This document shows, piece after piece, positions 33,243 through 45,154 of a DNA stretch of 64,000 bases. The notes below the pieces were generated by a model. It saw only the letters and a program-made list of their open reading frames with translations. It made no database searches and was not told the origin of the DNA. Positions within the stretch are counted from its first letter, which is position 1. Each line of letters starts with the position of its first letter. The DNA is from Chytriomyces cf. hyalinus JEL632 (Eukaryota > Chytridiomycota > Chytridiomycetes > Chytridiales > Chytriomycetaceae): positions 186,001-250,000 of the forward strand of contig JAIWWG010000015.1 in the NCBI GenBank assembly GCA_025435555.1. Direction: 5' to 3'. The position numbers and the translations under genes were made by a program.

Positions 33243-35013
33243 ATGGGATCCAACACGAAGGCCTTCACGCCAGTCACGGCCTCCGCGCCGTGCAAGTACG
33301 TCGTGCCCCCAGCCACCGTCCCCGTCGACGGCGCTGGCTCGCTCACCTTCTCCAACAACCAGGTTTCTGCCCCTGCATTCATTCTCTTTTAAATCCCGCC
33401 CTTGCCTAATTGCATCCCTGTTCCTGCGTCGCAGCTCATTGGATTTATCGTCGTCGTGCCCCTGTTCATCACTTTGGCCGTCGGCATCTCCTTCGCGTGG
33501 TTCCCTCTTATATTCGTCCTGACCGCCCTCCCGTCTTTCGGAGCCTACAACATCCTGTTCGCCAACGTCGCCGTCCCAATCAGACAGCAAAAAGGGCTCC
33601 CAGGCAAACCCCGGGACCACTACCTCAAGATTAAGGACCAGGCTTTGGCCGCAAAGTTCCCCTCCAAGATCCCAATGGAGACCTTCTTCGAGGCATACTT
33701 TGACCAGAAGATTGACTTGCCTGAGGTGTGTGCGCTTAAAATCTGTTATTTTGATTTGGCCGGTCTGGGCGTGTTCCCCGCTTTTCTGCTGCGTGCCCTT
33801 TGTTTTTGTGTTCCCAACTCTCAAATTCGAGATTAATAACGTGTCTCCGTCTCCCAGGGCCAGGACATGATGTACACTCTTGAGCACAGATACGAGTGGG
33901 CGTCATTCGTTTTCACCCTCGGAAACCTCAAGTTCTTCTTGACGCAGTGGATCCCAGAGACCATCTGGCACTCCAAGAAGCAGGACGAAGACCAAGTTCG
34001 TGAGCACTACGACCGTGGTGACGACTTCTACAACTGGTTCTGTAAGTGATGACTATTTCTTCCTGTTGCTTTCGTTTTTTCCTCATCTGACTTTGTGCAA
34101 CGTGATAAAAAAAACAGTGGGCCCAAGAATGATCTACACCTCTGGAATCATCTCCGACTTGAAGACCCCAGAAACCCTTGAGCAACTCCAGGACAACAAG
34201 CTTAACCTCGTTTGTGACAAGATCAACCTCAAGAAGGGCGACAAGATGCTCGACATTGGATGTGGATGGGGAACTCTGTCCGTCCACGCTGCCAAGCGCG
34301 GTGCCAACGTTACCGGTGTCACTCTCGGACGTAACCAGACTGCCTGGGGTATGGGAAAAGCCAAGGAAGCCGGAGTTGCCGACAATGTCCGCATTCTCTG
34401 CATGGACTACCGTGACATTCCGAAGGAGAAGTACGACAAAATTACCTGCTTGGAAATGGCTGAACACGTTGGTGTCCGCAAGTTCCAAGAGTTCTTGATT
34501 CAAGTTCGTGAAATGCTTACCGACGACGGAATTTTCTACCTTCAAATCGCTGGTTTGAGACGTGCCTGGCAGTACGAGGACCTTATCTGGGGTGTAAGTT
34601 GAATCATCTTTACTCTGATGTCGTCCTCAGGTTTTTAACTTTGATGCTTAATTCAGCTTTTCATGGCCAAGTATGTCTTCCCTGGAGCTGATGCATCTGC
34701 CCCCCTCAACTGGGTTCTTGAGCAAGCGGAACGTGCTGGATACGAGGTCGCCCACTGTGACACCATTGGAGTCCACTACTCTGCCACCATTTACAGATGG
34801 TACCTCAACTGGATGCAGAACAAGGAGAAGGTTATTAGCACGTATGGGACGCGCTGGTTCCGTGTCTGGGAAATCTTCTTGGCGTGGTCCAGCATTGTTG
34901 CTCGTCAAGGAAGCGCAACATGCTACCAGATTGTTCTGCACAAAAACTTGAACGCTTTCGACCGCAACCAATTCATTGGTGGCAGAACCAAGGCTGCTTC
35001 ATACAACAACTAA
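33243..35013 (+). CDS. Sphingolipid C9-methyltransferase
   Basis: Exons 33243-33362, 33435-33725, 33858-34041, 34118-34593, 34657-35013; 475 residues, the usual length. Two membrane segments lie at about residues 41-80 (LIGFIVVVPLFITLAVG and FPLIFVLTALPSF). The methyltransferase part belongs to the cyclopropane-fatty-acid-synthase class: SAM-binding LDIGCGWGTLS near 243-253, then VTGVTLGRNQ, CLEMAEHVGVRKF and a C-terminal VHYSATIYRWYLNW. The enzyme methylates C9 of the sphingoid base of fungal glucosylceramides in the ER or Golgi membrane, a reaction found almost only in fungi. AATAAA signal near 35134. It is divergent from the helical-core gene (244 bases between starts). Confidence 0.95.
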
Positions 35014-35510
35014 GTAGGCTGAATGTCGCTCTTTGTTTTTGTCTGTATTTTCTGCTGTAAGACTGTTCGGGGTTTCGTTTTTGTACACGAAAAAGTGGGT
35101 TTATTGATTTCGTTCTTATGTATTTGTGAGGAAAATAAAATCACTCAGCGGTTGCTTCCATCCATGTTTGTTGTGTTTCTCTTCCGTTGACTGCCCAATC
35201 TTGACCTGCTGGCCATGGAATCTCATGTAAAATCATGCTGACATAAGGAAACGTTTTTCCGCAGCTCGTCTTGCCGAGTCGCTTTTGAAGGTGGCCAAAT
35301 GCAGGTGTCGGCATAACCGGCTGAATGCGATGGATGCCACGAGTCACTATCTGCCTTTTTTGTCCGTTGCGTCAATTTCATTGGCCAATGACTCTTCCGA
35401 AATCGGATCAATTTTGATTGGTCAATTCCACTCCCGAGAATCTGCCCAAACAGTTAAATAGCAGCTATGCACCAGTCTGCACTCGCATCAACAACGACAA
35501 CTCTCCCACC

Positions 35511-35756
35511 ATGAACTCGTCATCATCAGCACCAGCCCCAATCTCCACCAACGGCATGGGAGCCCGCAGCGCGTCCAACACCTCCAAATTATCCCAAGAA
35601 ACCTCGAGCTCTACTGACAGCAGCTCATCCTGGCTGGAACAAACCACTGCAGCTTTCCAGTCCGTCTACACTAGCCTTACTCAGCCACAGACTTTTGCAC
35701 AAGTGCGGGAACAAAGTCACAAATCGAACCGCCACCGTCTGCGTCGCTGGGCATGA
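35511..35756 (+). CDS. Small Ser/Thr-rich hypothetical protein
   Basis: 81 codons from ATG 35511: a Ser-rich start, then WLEQTTAAFQSVYTSL and a basic end. CCAAT elements (ATTGG near 35379 and 35418) precede it and an AATAAAT signal follows at about 35873, so transcription is plausible. No family. Confidence 0.35.
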   Translation: MNSSSSAPAPISTNGMGARSASNTSKLSQETSSSTDSSSSWLEQTTAAFQSVYTSLTQPQTFAQVREQSHKSNRHRLRRWA

Positions 35757-36636
35757 GAACTTGCCTGTCTTTTTGCTGAGCTGCCGCCGATGCCGCCACA
35801 TGTCTTCACCTTATACCACTGCTTCTGCCTCGTCTGCGCATATCTTTCCCTTGATAGAGCTCTATGTGTGTGTAATAAATCACCAAGTTTTTAACATTCA
35901 AAGTTTGGAGTTATATTGCCTCGGCTTCACAGCGTCAATGAACTCTAAGCTGACAAGCCTTTCGTGTGGGAAACGTTTCCAGATGAAATACCCGCAGCTG
36001 CCCGTCGTTGGTAATTCAAAATCCGAACAGGCCGCAACATCTCCGAACGATTCATCTGCCCAAACTAATATCAACAGGATAAGGGGGGGTGCAAGCGCCA
36101 GCGAAGTACTACCTCACGTCTTTTATCGGTTATTGAATTATATGGCATCAAACATCGCGAGAACCAGCACAGAAATCTCGTGCAGAACAAAAGGGTGAAA
36201 GCCCCCCTTGATTTTCAGTGTGAATACAAACCATGGAAGTGTAGCTTACCAATCCTTTAGTTGCTGGGTACTTCAGCCTGGAGGCGTCAGAGAAGTCAAC
36301 ACAGGAAAAACAGCCAAGCGTTCATAGCGACGTTGCTTTTTGATCCTTCAATGTCGGCTCTTCCTATCATTAAGAAGCAGAATTCTTAAAGTGTCGTATT
36401 GCTCACCCGCCAATAGCTAACGTGAGCTGGGTTTAGACCGTCGTGAGTGAGGTTAGTTTTACTCAACTGATGAAGCAATCGTGATCACTCAGTGCTAGAG
36501 GAACCGTATATTCCCATGAATGGCTTTTGAGGTTAGTACCGAAAAGTTAGCAGGGTAACAACTGAACCTCTCTTGCGACTTTAGTAACATTCCAAATATG
36601 TAGGATTATATAGTTACAAAATTTTGAAGTAATCGC
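35757..36636. other. Region without a supported gene (35.8-36.6 kb)
   Basis: Short unrelated ORFs only; ends at tRNA-Pro. No repeat or RNA gene seen. Confidence 0.5.
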
Positions 36637-36708
36637 GGCCTTATGGTCTAGTAGTATGATTCCTGCTTTGGGTGCAGGAGGTCCGGGGTTCAATTCCCCG
36701 TGAGGCCC
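36637..36708 (+). tRNA. tRNA-Pro(TGG): tRNA-Pro (TGG)
   Basis: Acceptor GGCCTTA pairs with TGAGGCC (one G-T); anticodon stem CCTGC/GCAGG encloses TTTGGGT with anticodon TGG; T-arm CCGGGG-TTCAATT-CCCCG; discriminator C. No intron. Seven T at 36711-36717 form the polymerase III terminator. Confidence 0.95.
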
Positions 36709-36710
36709 GC

Positions 36711-36717
36711 TTTTTTT
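36711..36717 (+). terminator. RNA polymerase III terminator of tRNA-Pro
   Basis: Seven consecutive T starting two bases after the mature 3' end. Confidence 0.85.
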
Positions 36718-36876
36718 CTCCCCTGCTTTTCTTTGTTGCCGTCCTGAAATGAGGAAGGTGTCAGTCTCGACGTTGCCTCCTTTCCACTGTCTGAAGGAAA
36801 GTCACGCCAAGCTTTCTGATTACTTCCATTAATTTTATATCTTTGCGCATACAGTCATCATCCCCATCGATATTAT

Positions 36877-39800
36877 TCACATATCGCGAAGACTCAACTC
36901 CAAAACATACATCAATTCTTCGTCCTCTTCTTCTGATGTTGCACGCGGCGCAATTTGTATCCCAACTCCAGGGAAAATAGTCGTTGGTGCCAAGCTCGGA
37001 CTCACAGAAGCGACAGGAGCAAGTCGCGGGCTTACATGCGATGCCATCGGTCCCAGACGAGGGCTTCTTAGCAACTGAAGTCCCGAACCCAATCCTTGAG
37101 GACTTTCACCCGGGACAGAAGTTCCGAGTAAAAATCTCCGCCTTTCGAGAGATGACGTTGACGAGGAGAGAGATGACATGCTGTTGCGAGTTCCAGAGAG
37201 TCGGCGGCCGTGATTGTCAAATGAGACTCCGTTGCCACCATCATTTCGAGAATTGCCGTTTTCGTGTGAGTCATCGTGCGCCCATTCGCCAGAGTCTCTA
37301 GGTGCCAAATTGGCACTCTCATTGTCTTCCATGGACGGTGGAAGAAAAGAGGGAAGGTTAAGACTGAGGCTTGAACTTCGTTTTGTAGGAGTTTCAAGTC
37401 CACCGGCATAACCATCGTACGCAAACCGATCGTCTTCCCATTCCCCGTCGTCATAATACCAGGGTGTCGGAAAACGAGATCGATACGATGAATGCCCCGA
37501 TAGCGGGGTTGTTAATGCAGGAGTGCTCGCCATGCCCTTGTTCATTGGGACTGATTCACTGAAAGCGAGCACACTTGTAGACTTGCTCGATATTGGCGGA
37601 CTAGTTAGCGTTGAGGTAGACGAATTACTTGATGCAACCACGGATGCAAACGATTTTCCAGAAGACCATGGATTTCCTGGAGACTTTGGGACTGAATGAT
37701 TGGTTGGGGTTGTTTGGACGGCAGCTGTGGTTGCAAACGCTGCTAATTTTGATGGTGCTTTCGTAGGAGTGGATGGGAAGGCAGAATTTGATTCGGATTC
37801 GACAGTTTCCGCGAAAGCAAATACATCATCCTGTTCATCATGCGTCAAGCCATTTGTTTCGAAGCCCCAGGCAGCGGATTCATTCAATGCGAACCCAGTC
37901 TTGTCCTCCATTGAAAGCATAAGCGCATATTCAATCATTTCCTGTTCGGTTAATGGAGCAGAAGTCACAGATTCGGAGGACTTTGAAGCGCTTCCAGGAA
38001 CAGCACCTAACGATCGACCAGAACCAACAACCCCAACCAGACCGGTCGAACTGGATGTAGAATTGCTTGATCCATTCATTTTCAACCACAGCGACCGCCT
38101 GCGCTCGTCTTGCGCGCGCTCCATTTTGAGTTCCATATTCGTGGCCAACAATTCACTTTTGACATCCAATGCAAACTGAATCTTGGAGCTGGATGCGAAT
38201 TTTCCGGTAGATGACCGGCCAGCACCTCCTGATGGAGAAGGAGAAGCACCTCCAACACCAGCACCAGCAAACCGTGATTTCCCCGCGCGATTCTTTTTCT
38301 TGAATCGCCCAGGTGCCCACTCCCTCCCAGTTTCTCCCAAAAACAGTGGCGCAAAGTCCCAATTTCGGACATGGCCTCCTACGGTGGCGGCAATGAGATT
38401 CCATTCACCTCCCCAGACACAAGTGACTTTTTTGCGGTTTTCGAAATCAATGCCCGGAACTGCTGGGTCGCCACCTTTACGCAAAGACATGCTCTTGATG
38501 TGAGCGCCAGTGTTAATGTCATATGCCTTAATAAGCCCGTCCGTCGTGCTTACAACCAACTTAAATGGGTCTATAAAGATTGTACTCAGTGGGCTCGCAA
38601 TTGTCACTTGCAATTTACGAAATGGTGTAATTAACATTGCCGATTGTGGGTTGGATCTGTTGAGCGCAATATCGGGAATCAACCAGAGAAGAACACTGCT
38701 GTCAGCATGACCAGTCGCTAAAAGCGAATTCAACATTGCGCCACTGGCAAGTGATTGCTGTGCCATAGCGGGTCGATCCCACGCACCGATCGCGAGATTC
38801 GATAACGAAGAAAACTTCATGGCACCTTTTGGATGCCCAAAACTGGCGAGTGGCAGTGTCGATTCGCAGGACCAAAGTTTAACAGCGTTTGGAATGGCGG
38901 CTTCAACCGCAGTGATGTACGTATTGCTCGAGACATCATGGATCAAACTGCAAATTCGCGTTTGTACATCTTGAATTTTGTGTGCTAGATGCCTGGAGGG
39001 AAGGAGTTCTGGAATATTTCCCGGAACAACTGGTCCTTTTGATAAGCTTAAAAGGTCAAAGTCCCACACGCACACCCGCCCATTTTCGCCGCAAGCAACA
39101 ATGTGATTTTTCGCATCAAATGAAATTGTGTGTATGGAACTATCCACACCTGAAAAAAGGTTTTAAGTAACACACAGGAACAGAGGCGACGATAGGCGCT
39201 TACCAACAAACTTCACTAGGCACTGAAATGAAACCAGATCCCATACGAAAATAACTCCATCAGAACCTCCGCTCAAAACAATCGATGGAATGTTTGGAAT
39301 GCATGCCAGCGCGGTAACAGGGCCGTCATGGAATCCCGCCGAATGGCTCAATGAATGTATTGCAGTCGGCCTAGATATGAATTGCGTCACCATGGAAACT
39401 TTCCCCGACAAATGGCCTGCTACAATATGAGTCCTTGACGCGTCCCTTTTCAGTTTCCGGCATGCCTCCATAAAACAAGGAAGATAAAAAACCTTTCGAT
39501 CAGGAGGGAAGATATGGGCATGGGCTCCATGTCCGAGTTGAAGAAAACAACCTCACGATCGACTTTTCCGGTGGTCGGGTTGCAGACAACGACGGTACCT
39601 GGAATTTTTCTTTTGATGAATGGGAAACGGCCGAACAAAAACACGTGCTTTGTCAAAAGAAACCTTTCTCCATGGATCCAACATACATTCTCTCCTCATC
39701 AGTGTCTACAAGCATATTCGAGATGGGTCCGATTCGCGGGTCAAATTGAACGACACGCTTTCCGCCTGCCTTCCACTCCCTGGTCACGGAAAGTAAGTAT

Positions 39801-40211
39801 CCCCACCGTTTTTTGGATTGCACTGACGAAAAGGAAATCGATTTACTTTAGCAGAAGGAATCTCCGCATATACTCGCTCTTCCAGCTTCTTCGTGCAATA
39901 CGCCTGGGGGTTGTAATTCGCGTCAGTGAGAATCGATGGGAAGAACATCGTTGAACGCAAAAATACCGGCCAGGAAGACAGCCCATGAACACTTCCAACG
40001 CCATTCGCCAACATGAATCGTCGTTAATGACTCGCAGCCAGCGTTGACAAACAGCCCCACAAAGCCTCTGAAGCAAATATCAGTGCATGGACAAGTGCCA
40101 CACGGAGAGTGTCCATACCAGCTCCTCGGGCTGCAGATTCGCCAGCGCCATGATGAGAAGCTCGTCGGGTAAATTCACGCTGTAGTTGCGCTGATGGAGG
40201 GAGAGGGACAT
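36877..40211 (-). CDS. F-box / WD40 protein with C-terminal ubiquitin-interacting motifs
   Basis: Six minus-strand exons: 40119-40211, 39847-40067, 39664-39779, 39493-39598, 39204-39445, 36877-39149; all introns 47-67 bases and in phase, 1016 residues. The F-box lies across the first intron: NLPDELLIMALANLQPEEL then RLCGAVCQRWLRV and RSWKSEYMRR. WD repeats follow (ALACIPNIPSIVLSGGSDGVIFVWDL; HIVACGENGRVCVWDF; LLATGHADSSVLLW; LIAATVGGHVRNWDF). Two UIM-like motifs are present: TEQEMIEYALMLSMED in the middle and EEDEELMYVLELSLRDM at the very end. This would be an SCF substrate receptor that can also bind ubiquitin; an architecture like S. pombe Pof10 comes to mind but is unverified. Confidence 0.85.
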
Positions 40212-40433
40212 GTGATTTTTTGGTGAAGTAGCTGTTCCACAAATTTCTTTCGATTTTATGTTTTAGTTTTTATCACGCATTCACGTATATCTTTTTGCTT
40301 GAGATTTACGTGAGTGTCAAAGTGTCAGCAGGTAAAAAATCCTTCCAGAAGCGAGTTACGCGTTCTTATCCTCTGAAAGAAAAGCTGTTACATCCGATCA
40401 TCCATCTCCAACTGCCGCTACAGAATATTACCC
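40212..40433. promoter_or_regulatory. Shared promoter of two head-to-head F-box/WD40 genes
   Basis: Only 222 bases separate the two start codons (40211 minus, 40434 plus). The gap is AT-rich, without an ORF, so both genes probably fire from one bidirectional region. Confidence 0.65.
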
Positions 40434-42121
40434 ATGAGCCACCCACGCGCTTCCGAAACGACTCTCAGACAATCCTCATCCGATGATGGCAACAGCGACG
40501 TCTTTTACGACTGCGCGGACTTTGCGACCGAAAGGCACTCTCTCACAGGTGATGGTGAGCGTAAACACTGGGGCTCCCTAAAGACTGGTCAACGATCAAT
40601 GTCGCTGGACAAGAGTGCCTCAAGAACCCGAAACTCTGCCGTCAAAACTGAAATCAAGAGGCTCAAATCTTTCCACTTTAGCGCACCGTTTGAAAACGCA
40701 ATTTTTGGTTTGGAAGCGTTTCAGGTCGGAAGTCGCAGCATCGCTCCAAACAAGCACAGTTTTGATGGGCGACAGGCTGGCGAGGAACGTGAGAGGGGCA
40801 TCAACTCTGTTCTTCCAGAAGAAATCATGATCCAGATATTTCTCAACATGCACACAAACTCCAAAGCATTGGCGTTGAGCGCGTTGGTCTGCCGTCGCTG
40901 GGGAACTATTTTACGCGACAATGGACTCTGGAAAGGTCTTTGCAGTATCAAAAACTTTTCCCCGATCGTGAACCCGCATGAATTTGCCGAATCCGTTCAC
41001 AGTCCAACCCAACTGGCCGCTCGTAAAACAAAACTAAGATGCCGATGCATCAGCGTGACGAAGAGATGTCCAAGTTCAAACGGGGCCGAGGCATTGGTGG
41101 AGGGCAAAAAAAAGTGCAACGTGAACTGGAATGGCGTCAGTCTTGCTCCGTGGAAATCTGTCTACAAGCAGAACCTGCTCACGTCCATGAACTGGTTTAC
41201 TGGCAAGTATACCATGCGACCACTATTTGGAGGAATGAACGCGCTTTGTTTGGCATTTGATGAGAACTGGGCCGTGCTGATTTCCCAAGGAGAGGCCGGG
41301 AAACTTTTGAACGTCAAAACAGGTCGGTTGCACATGCATTTGGAGGGACACACCGGCATAATTTCAGCCGTAAAGGTAAAAGCTGGCTTTATTTGCCGTC
41401 AACACCAACTGTCGTTTGAACAATTTTCAATCAGCTCCACGGCCATTTCTTGATCACGGGGGGAGTTGACTCCATTATTAAAGTATGGGATATTGATGCC
41501 AGGCAATGCTTGCTGACACTACACGGTCATTCCGGCGAAATTGTGGCAGTTCAGTTTAACCTGCAAATCATTGCCTCAGGATCCGAAGATTTTACAGTGC
41601 GAGTTTGGAGCACTCAAACAGGCGAGGTTATCCAGGAACTGCGAGGCCATACGGGGGCAGTGTGCTCTCTTCAGATCGTTGACCAGTTGCTAATCACGGG
41701 TTCCATTGACCACTCCATCCGCATCTGGGACTGGGGTAAAGGAGAGTGCGTGTCGGTTCTCAAGGGGCACATTGGCTATGTATACTGCTTGCATGTATTC
41801 GGAGGACGTATTTGCAGTGGTGCCTCGGACGGGCTGATCAAAATATGGGACATGAGCCGAGGAGAGTGTATTCAAACGCTGGAGGGTCACGAAAGCGGGG
41901 TAGTCTGTCTCCAGTATGATGGCTCCAAGATTGTGAGCGGCAGTGGCGACTACACAGTGAAAGTATGGAATGCGGTGACGGGTGTGTGTCTGTACACCCT
42001 GAACCACCACACGGCAACGGTCTGGAATCTCAACTGCATCGGATCGAAGCTGATGACGTCTTCGTTCGACACATCGTTGGTTGTGTTGGACTTTGCCGAG
42101 CTGATTCCTGATGATGAATGA
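40434..42121 (+). CDS. F-box / WD40 SCF receptor (Cdc4/Met30-like group)
   Basis: Exons 40434-41375 and 41435-42121, 542 residues. The F-box is at about 125-165 (INSVLPEEIMIQIFLNM...LSALVCRRWGTILRDNGLWK). At least seven WD40 blades follow, several with GH...WD spacing (GHSGEIVAVQ...VRVW; GHTGAVCSLQ...IRIWDW; GHIGYVYCLH...IKIWDM; GHESGVVCLQ...VKVWN). Proteins of this design bind Skp1 and hold phosphorylated substrates in the propeller for ubiquitination. An insert with many basic residues separates the F-box and propeller. Target unknown. Confidence 0.9.
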
Positions 42122-42171
42122 AAGCACTGGATAAATTGTAGATTTATTTAAATTTAAGCAAAATATAAACG

Positions 42172-42912
42172 ATGGGTCAGTCAGAGTCGTCGCTTCAGCT
42201 AACAGCAGAGGAGATACAAGAGATGCGAGAGTACACCAACCGTGAGTGCCGAGTGCATCTCATACGCACTGTCTGCACTGTCTGACGGATCGACGACAGT
42301 GTCAGAGCCCCAAATCAAGCGTCTCTACACCCGCTTTCGCCAGCTGGACAAGAACAGAACCGGCGTAATCACTGCGGACGAAATGATTGCCATCCCCGAA
42401 TTTGCAATGAATCCGCTTGCTCTGCGAATGATTGCTGTCTTTGACTCGGAGGAACGAGGAGAAATCAACTTTCGTCAATTCCTTGGTTGGCTGTCAGTGT
42501 TTGCGAAAGGCGCTGGACGGGATCAGAAGCTGGCGTGTGAGTGTGGGAGAGCCAAAGAGATATTCAACTGTCTGAGCCTGACTATACTTGCAGTTGCATT
42601 CAGGGTGTACGATGTTGACAGCGACGGGCTCATCAGCTTCGACGACCTTCAAACCATCCTCAAACTGATGGTTGGCAAAAACCTCCCTCAGAACGAAGTT
42701 GACCAGCTTGTCCGGCAGACGATTCTGGACGCAGACACCATCGACAGGGACGGGTCAATCTCCTTCGACGAGTTTAAAAGGGTGGGGAACTCTTTCATCA
42801 ACACCTTTGACATGCTTCTGACCCTGCACCCACCCACCAACCAACCAACCAACCAACCAACTAGGCCGTCTTCAGCGCAGACTTGGAGCAGTCCTTCTCC
42901 ATCGACTTCTGA
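42172..42912 (+). CDS. Calcineurin B homologous protein (CHP-like EF-hand)
   Basis: Exons 42172-42241, 42300-42536, 42594-42781, 42865-42912, 180 residues. The start MGQSESSLQLTAEEI gives a Gly2 N-myristoylation site and an acidic helix as in CHP proteins. EF-hand regions: YTRFRQLDKNRTGVITADEM (degenerate), FDSEERGEINF (degenerate), YDVDSDGLISFDD (canonical) and ADTIDRDGSISFDE (near canonical). The end LEQSFSIDF matches the CHP C-terminus rather than calcineurin B. CHPs act as obligate subunits of Na+/H+ exchangers and regulate calcineurin. Splice sites were selected to keep QKLAFAFRVYD and YTNLSEPQIKRLY. The third intron contains CCAA repeats. AATAAA overlaps the stop. Confidence 0.85.
42833..42860 (+). 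repeat. CCAA tetranucleotide repeat in intron
   Basis: Seven CCAA units precede the CTAG 3' splice site of the last CHP-like intron, displacing the usual pyrimidine tract. Confidence 0.85.
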
Positions 42913-43079
42913 ATAAATTCTCATGTGTTCATAACCCCACACTTAATGAGTGTCTCGACCCCCGAAAGTGAAACTGAATTAACGCGTAGAGTTTATTTTG
43001 ATGAAACAAAACTGGTTTCGAAATGGAATTGTTCCGAAGAAGAAGTTTCAGTCCCCGATCGATGAAACACCGCCGTGTG

Positions 43080-43087
43080 TATAAAAA
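43080..43087 (+). promoter_or_regulatory. TATA box
   Basis: TATAAAAA 44 bases before the ATG of the Cys-rich GPI gene, a good core promoter position. Confidence 0.6.
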
Positions 43088-43130
43088 CCCCGAGCCCTGA
43101 ACCAATACTACTATTTCCAAACACTCCACA

Positions 43131-43616
43131 ATGAATTTTATCCTGTCCTCATTGCTTCTCGCTGCCGCCGCCATGGCCCAGTCCACCGAAACACTTCCAA
43201 AACTGCCCGCGATTCCACCAAACGTTCTTCAAGACTGCCAAAACATGAATCTACTCACGAACCTCGTCACGATGCTTCAGACGTGCAAAATTGACGTGGC
43301 CGATCCAACTTCCGTGACAGTTGTCCAGGCCAAATGCGCATGCCAGCCCAGCAATATTGTGGCGTTTAAAAACTTTTACAAGGAATGCGGTGCAAGCCTT
43401 GGTGCCGCGTTTGGGGAGCAGATTGCGAGTCTGTGCCAACAAGTGTCTGGTGAAGCTGCAAGCCAAGCTGGTGGTAGTGCCAGCGTCGTTGCGACGGCAG
43501 CAGCAGCGGCACCCAGTGCTCCATCAACCAAGGCAACGGCTTATCCAAACAATAGCTCGGCGAGCCAGATATTGGTCAGTGTAAGCGCTTTCGGAGTCGC
43601 AGCCTTTTTGATGTGA
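43131..43616 (+). CDS. Small secreted Cys-rich GPI-anchored protein
   Basis: Single exon, 161 codons. Signal peptide (1-16, ending AMAQ), a compact Cys domain (CQNMN...CKIDVAD...KCACQ...CGAS...SLCQQ; six Cys), an Ala/Ser linker and a hydrophobic GPI-type end (ILVSVSAFGVAAFLM). Related in plan to the proteins at 17.3, 18.8 and 47.0 kb. Probably on the cell surface; AATAAA at about 43649. Confidence 0.8.
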   Translation: MNFILSSLLLAAAAMAQSTETLPKLPAIPPNVLQDCQNMNLLTNLVTMLQTCKIDVADPTSVTVVQAKCACQPSNIVAFKNFYKECGASLGAAFGEQIASLCQQVSGEAASQAGGSASVVATAAAAAPSAPSTKATAYPNNSSASQILVSVSAFGVAAFLM

Positions 43617-43704
43617 ATAGGAGTGTATGTATGTGTGTGCGTGCGTGCGTAATAAATGAACCTGTACAGTATTGGCAAGCTTCTTCAATTAAGTTTTCTG
43701 TAAC

Positions 43705-43932
43705 GTGTTGCTTGGGGGAAGCAGGGCTGCCGTATTTGTGTGGAGATTGGCAAACAAACGGCCGTCGCTCAGAGCGAGTCAGTCCACCAATCAAGCAACC
43801 GCCACATCCAGAACAACAACACACACTCCAAGTACTCCCAGTGCAGATGCTACCGGATCAAAGTATACTTCTTGCGCCGTTGTGAGTTCAGGTCGGGCAA
43901 CTGCGAAGCTTGCTTTTTTAATCATGTTTTGA
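43705..43932 (+). pseudogene. Possible C-terminal remnant of a Cys-rich GPI protein
   Basis: One frame codes a Ser/Thr-rich linker (SQSTNQATATSRTTT, TPSTPSADATG) followed by a hydrophobic stretch ending AKLAFLIMF and a stop, the tail plan of the nearby GPI proteins, with no start, signal peptide or Cys domain. Could be a fragment left by duplication, or chance. Confidence 0.3.
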
Positions 43933-43977
43933 TTGGCAGCGGCGTGCCAGCAGCCCATTTGCCCGGCCGGCCGGCGC

Positions 43978-44683
43978 GACCCCAACTCTGTCTACCAAGA
44001 AAATGACGCTTGCGTAGCCAGTAAACTGCTTCACACGTTCATCACTGCTTCCAAAATCTTTCAAGCAACCACAACTGCCTTGTCCATGCTTTCAGGTGCG
44101 TGCGAAATGGTAGTTGGCGGTCAACCTGAATCTCACCCACCTTGACTGCTTTTAACAGGAACCTCCACCATCGTTTTCATGCTGTGGCCAGACAAGGAAC
44201 CAAAGAAATCATCAAGAAACGGTCTGCTAGCCCTTCTCGGGATTGTTCTGACACCGTGGATGTGTGTCATTGACTTGTTTATTCAAAACGGATACTCGCC
44301 ACGTGTCGGAGTCGGATACTTTCAAAGATATGCCCGTTAATTTTTACACGGAGCTGCGCAAGCGTCGATTCTCACGTCCAGTGTGGACTTTTTTGTGCAG
44401 TTTTTCTTTCTTCAGTCGGCAACACATCGATACGGTGGAAGCTGGTGAACTTTAACATTGGCGAGGTTGGGATGGGTCCCTCGCTCTCCTTTGGTGGGAC
44501 CAGTGTGGAGCGTCTGGAGATGCAGAATCGCAAGAAGGTGAAGCAGGCGGTGGATGCTATGATGGCGATGGGCATTCCTGAATCTATGACTCGAAAGAAG
44601 TGGAGCGCATTGCTGTGGAAAAGAAGGCTGACATTAACCTCATTGTTGAAGAAGTGATGGCCAAGGAGGCTGTCTCAAAGTAA
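43978..44683 (+). pseudogene. Decayed copy of the neighbouring claudin-like gene
   Basis: Similar, segment by segment, to the intact gene at 45155-46479 from the middle of its second exon to its end (for example IVFMLWPDKEPKKSSRNG, IVLTPWMCVIDLFIQNGYSPRVGVG, GEVGMGPSLSFG). Breaks: no counterpart of the first exon, an in-frame TAA at 44338-44340, a missing base near 44436, and another frameshift near 44595. It keeps one GT-AG intron (44096-44158) that matches intron 2 of the intact gene, but exactly lacks intron 3. AATAAA follows the terminal stop at once. Confidence 0.85.
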
Positions 44684-45154
44684 AATAAACACACGTTACA
44701 ATACTCGCTACTAATACTTCCCGCCTGATTCATGGTTCGACGGAGCTCTTTGCAAATTAAACAGGCGATTCCAGGTGAAACAGGACAATTTGGAATGGTA
44801 GGTTTGCCGCTGGTTTCACTAAAACCGCAACCCCAAATCTCGGTGCAAGCACACCTGTGTCGAGACTTGAATTGTTTCCATGTTGAAAGCCGGCACTCAC
44901 CCTCACAGTTGCGCTCCGAGACTGTCGATGCAGCATGGGATGGCATGGCATGGCATGCGTGCGCGAGAGAGAGTCCGCGAGCACGGCGCCTGAACAGCGT
45001 TCACTTCGCGGCCAAATGCCGGTGGCGAAAGCGGCCATCCAAAAATCTCAATTTTTTTCCAATCAATCTTTTTTCTTCGATTGCCGCTTCAGACGTACAA
45101 AAAGCACCAGCACCCACTTTTGGGATCACCAGTTGACCCACTCCGCCACTTCAC

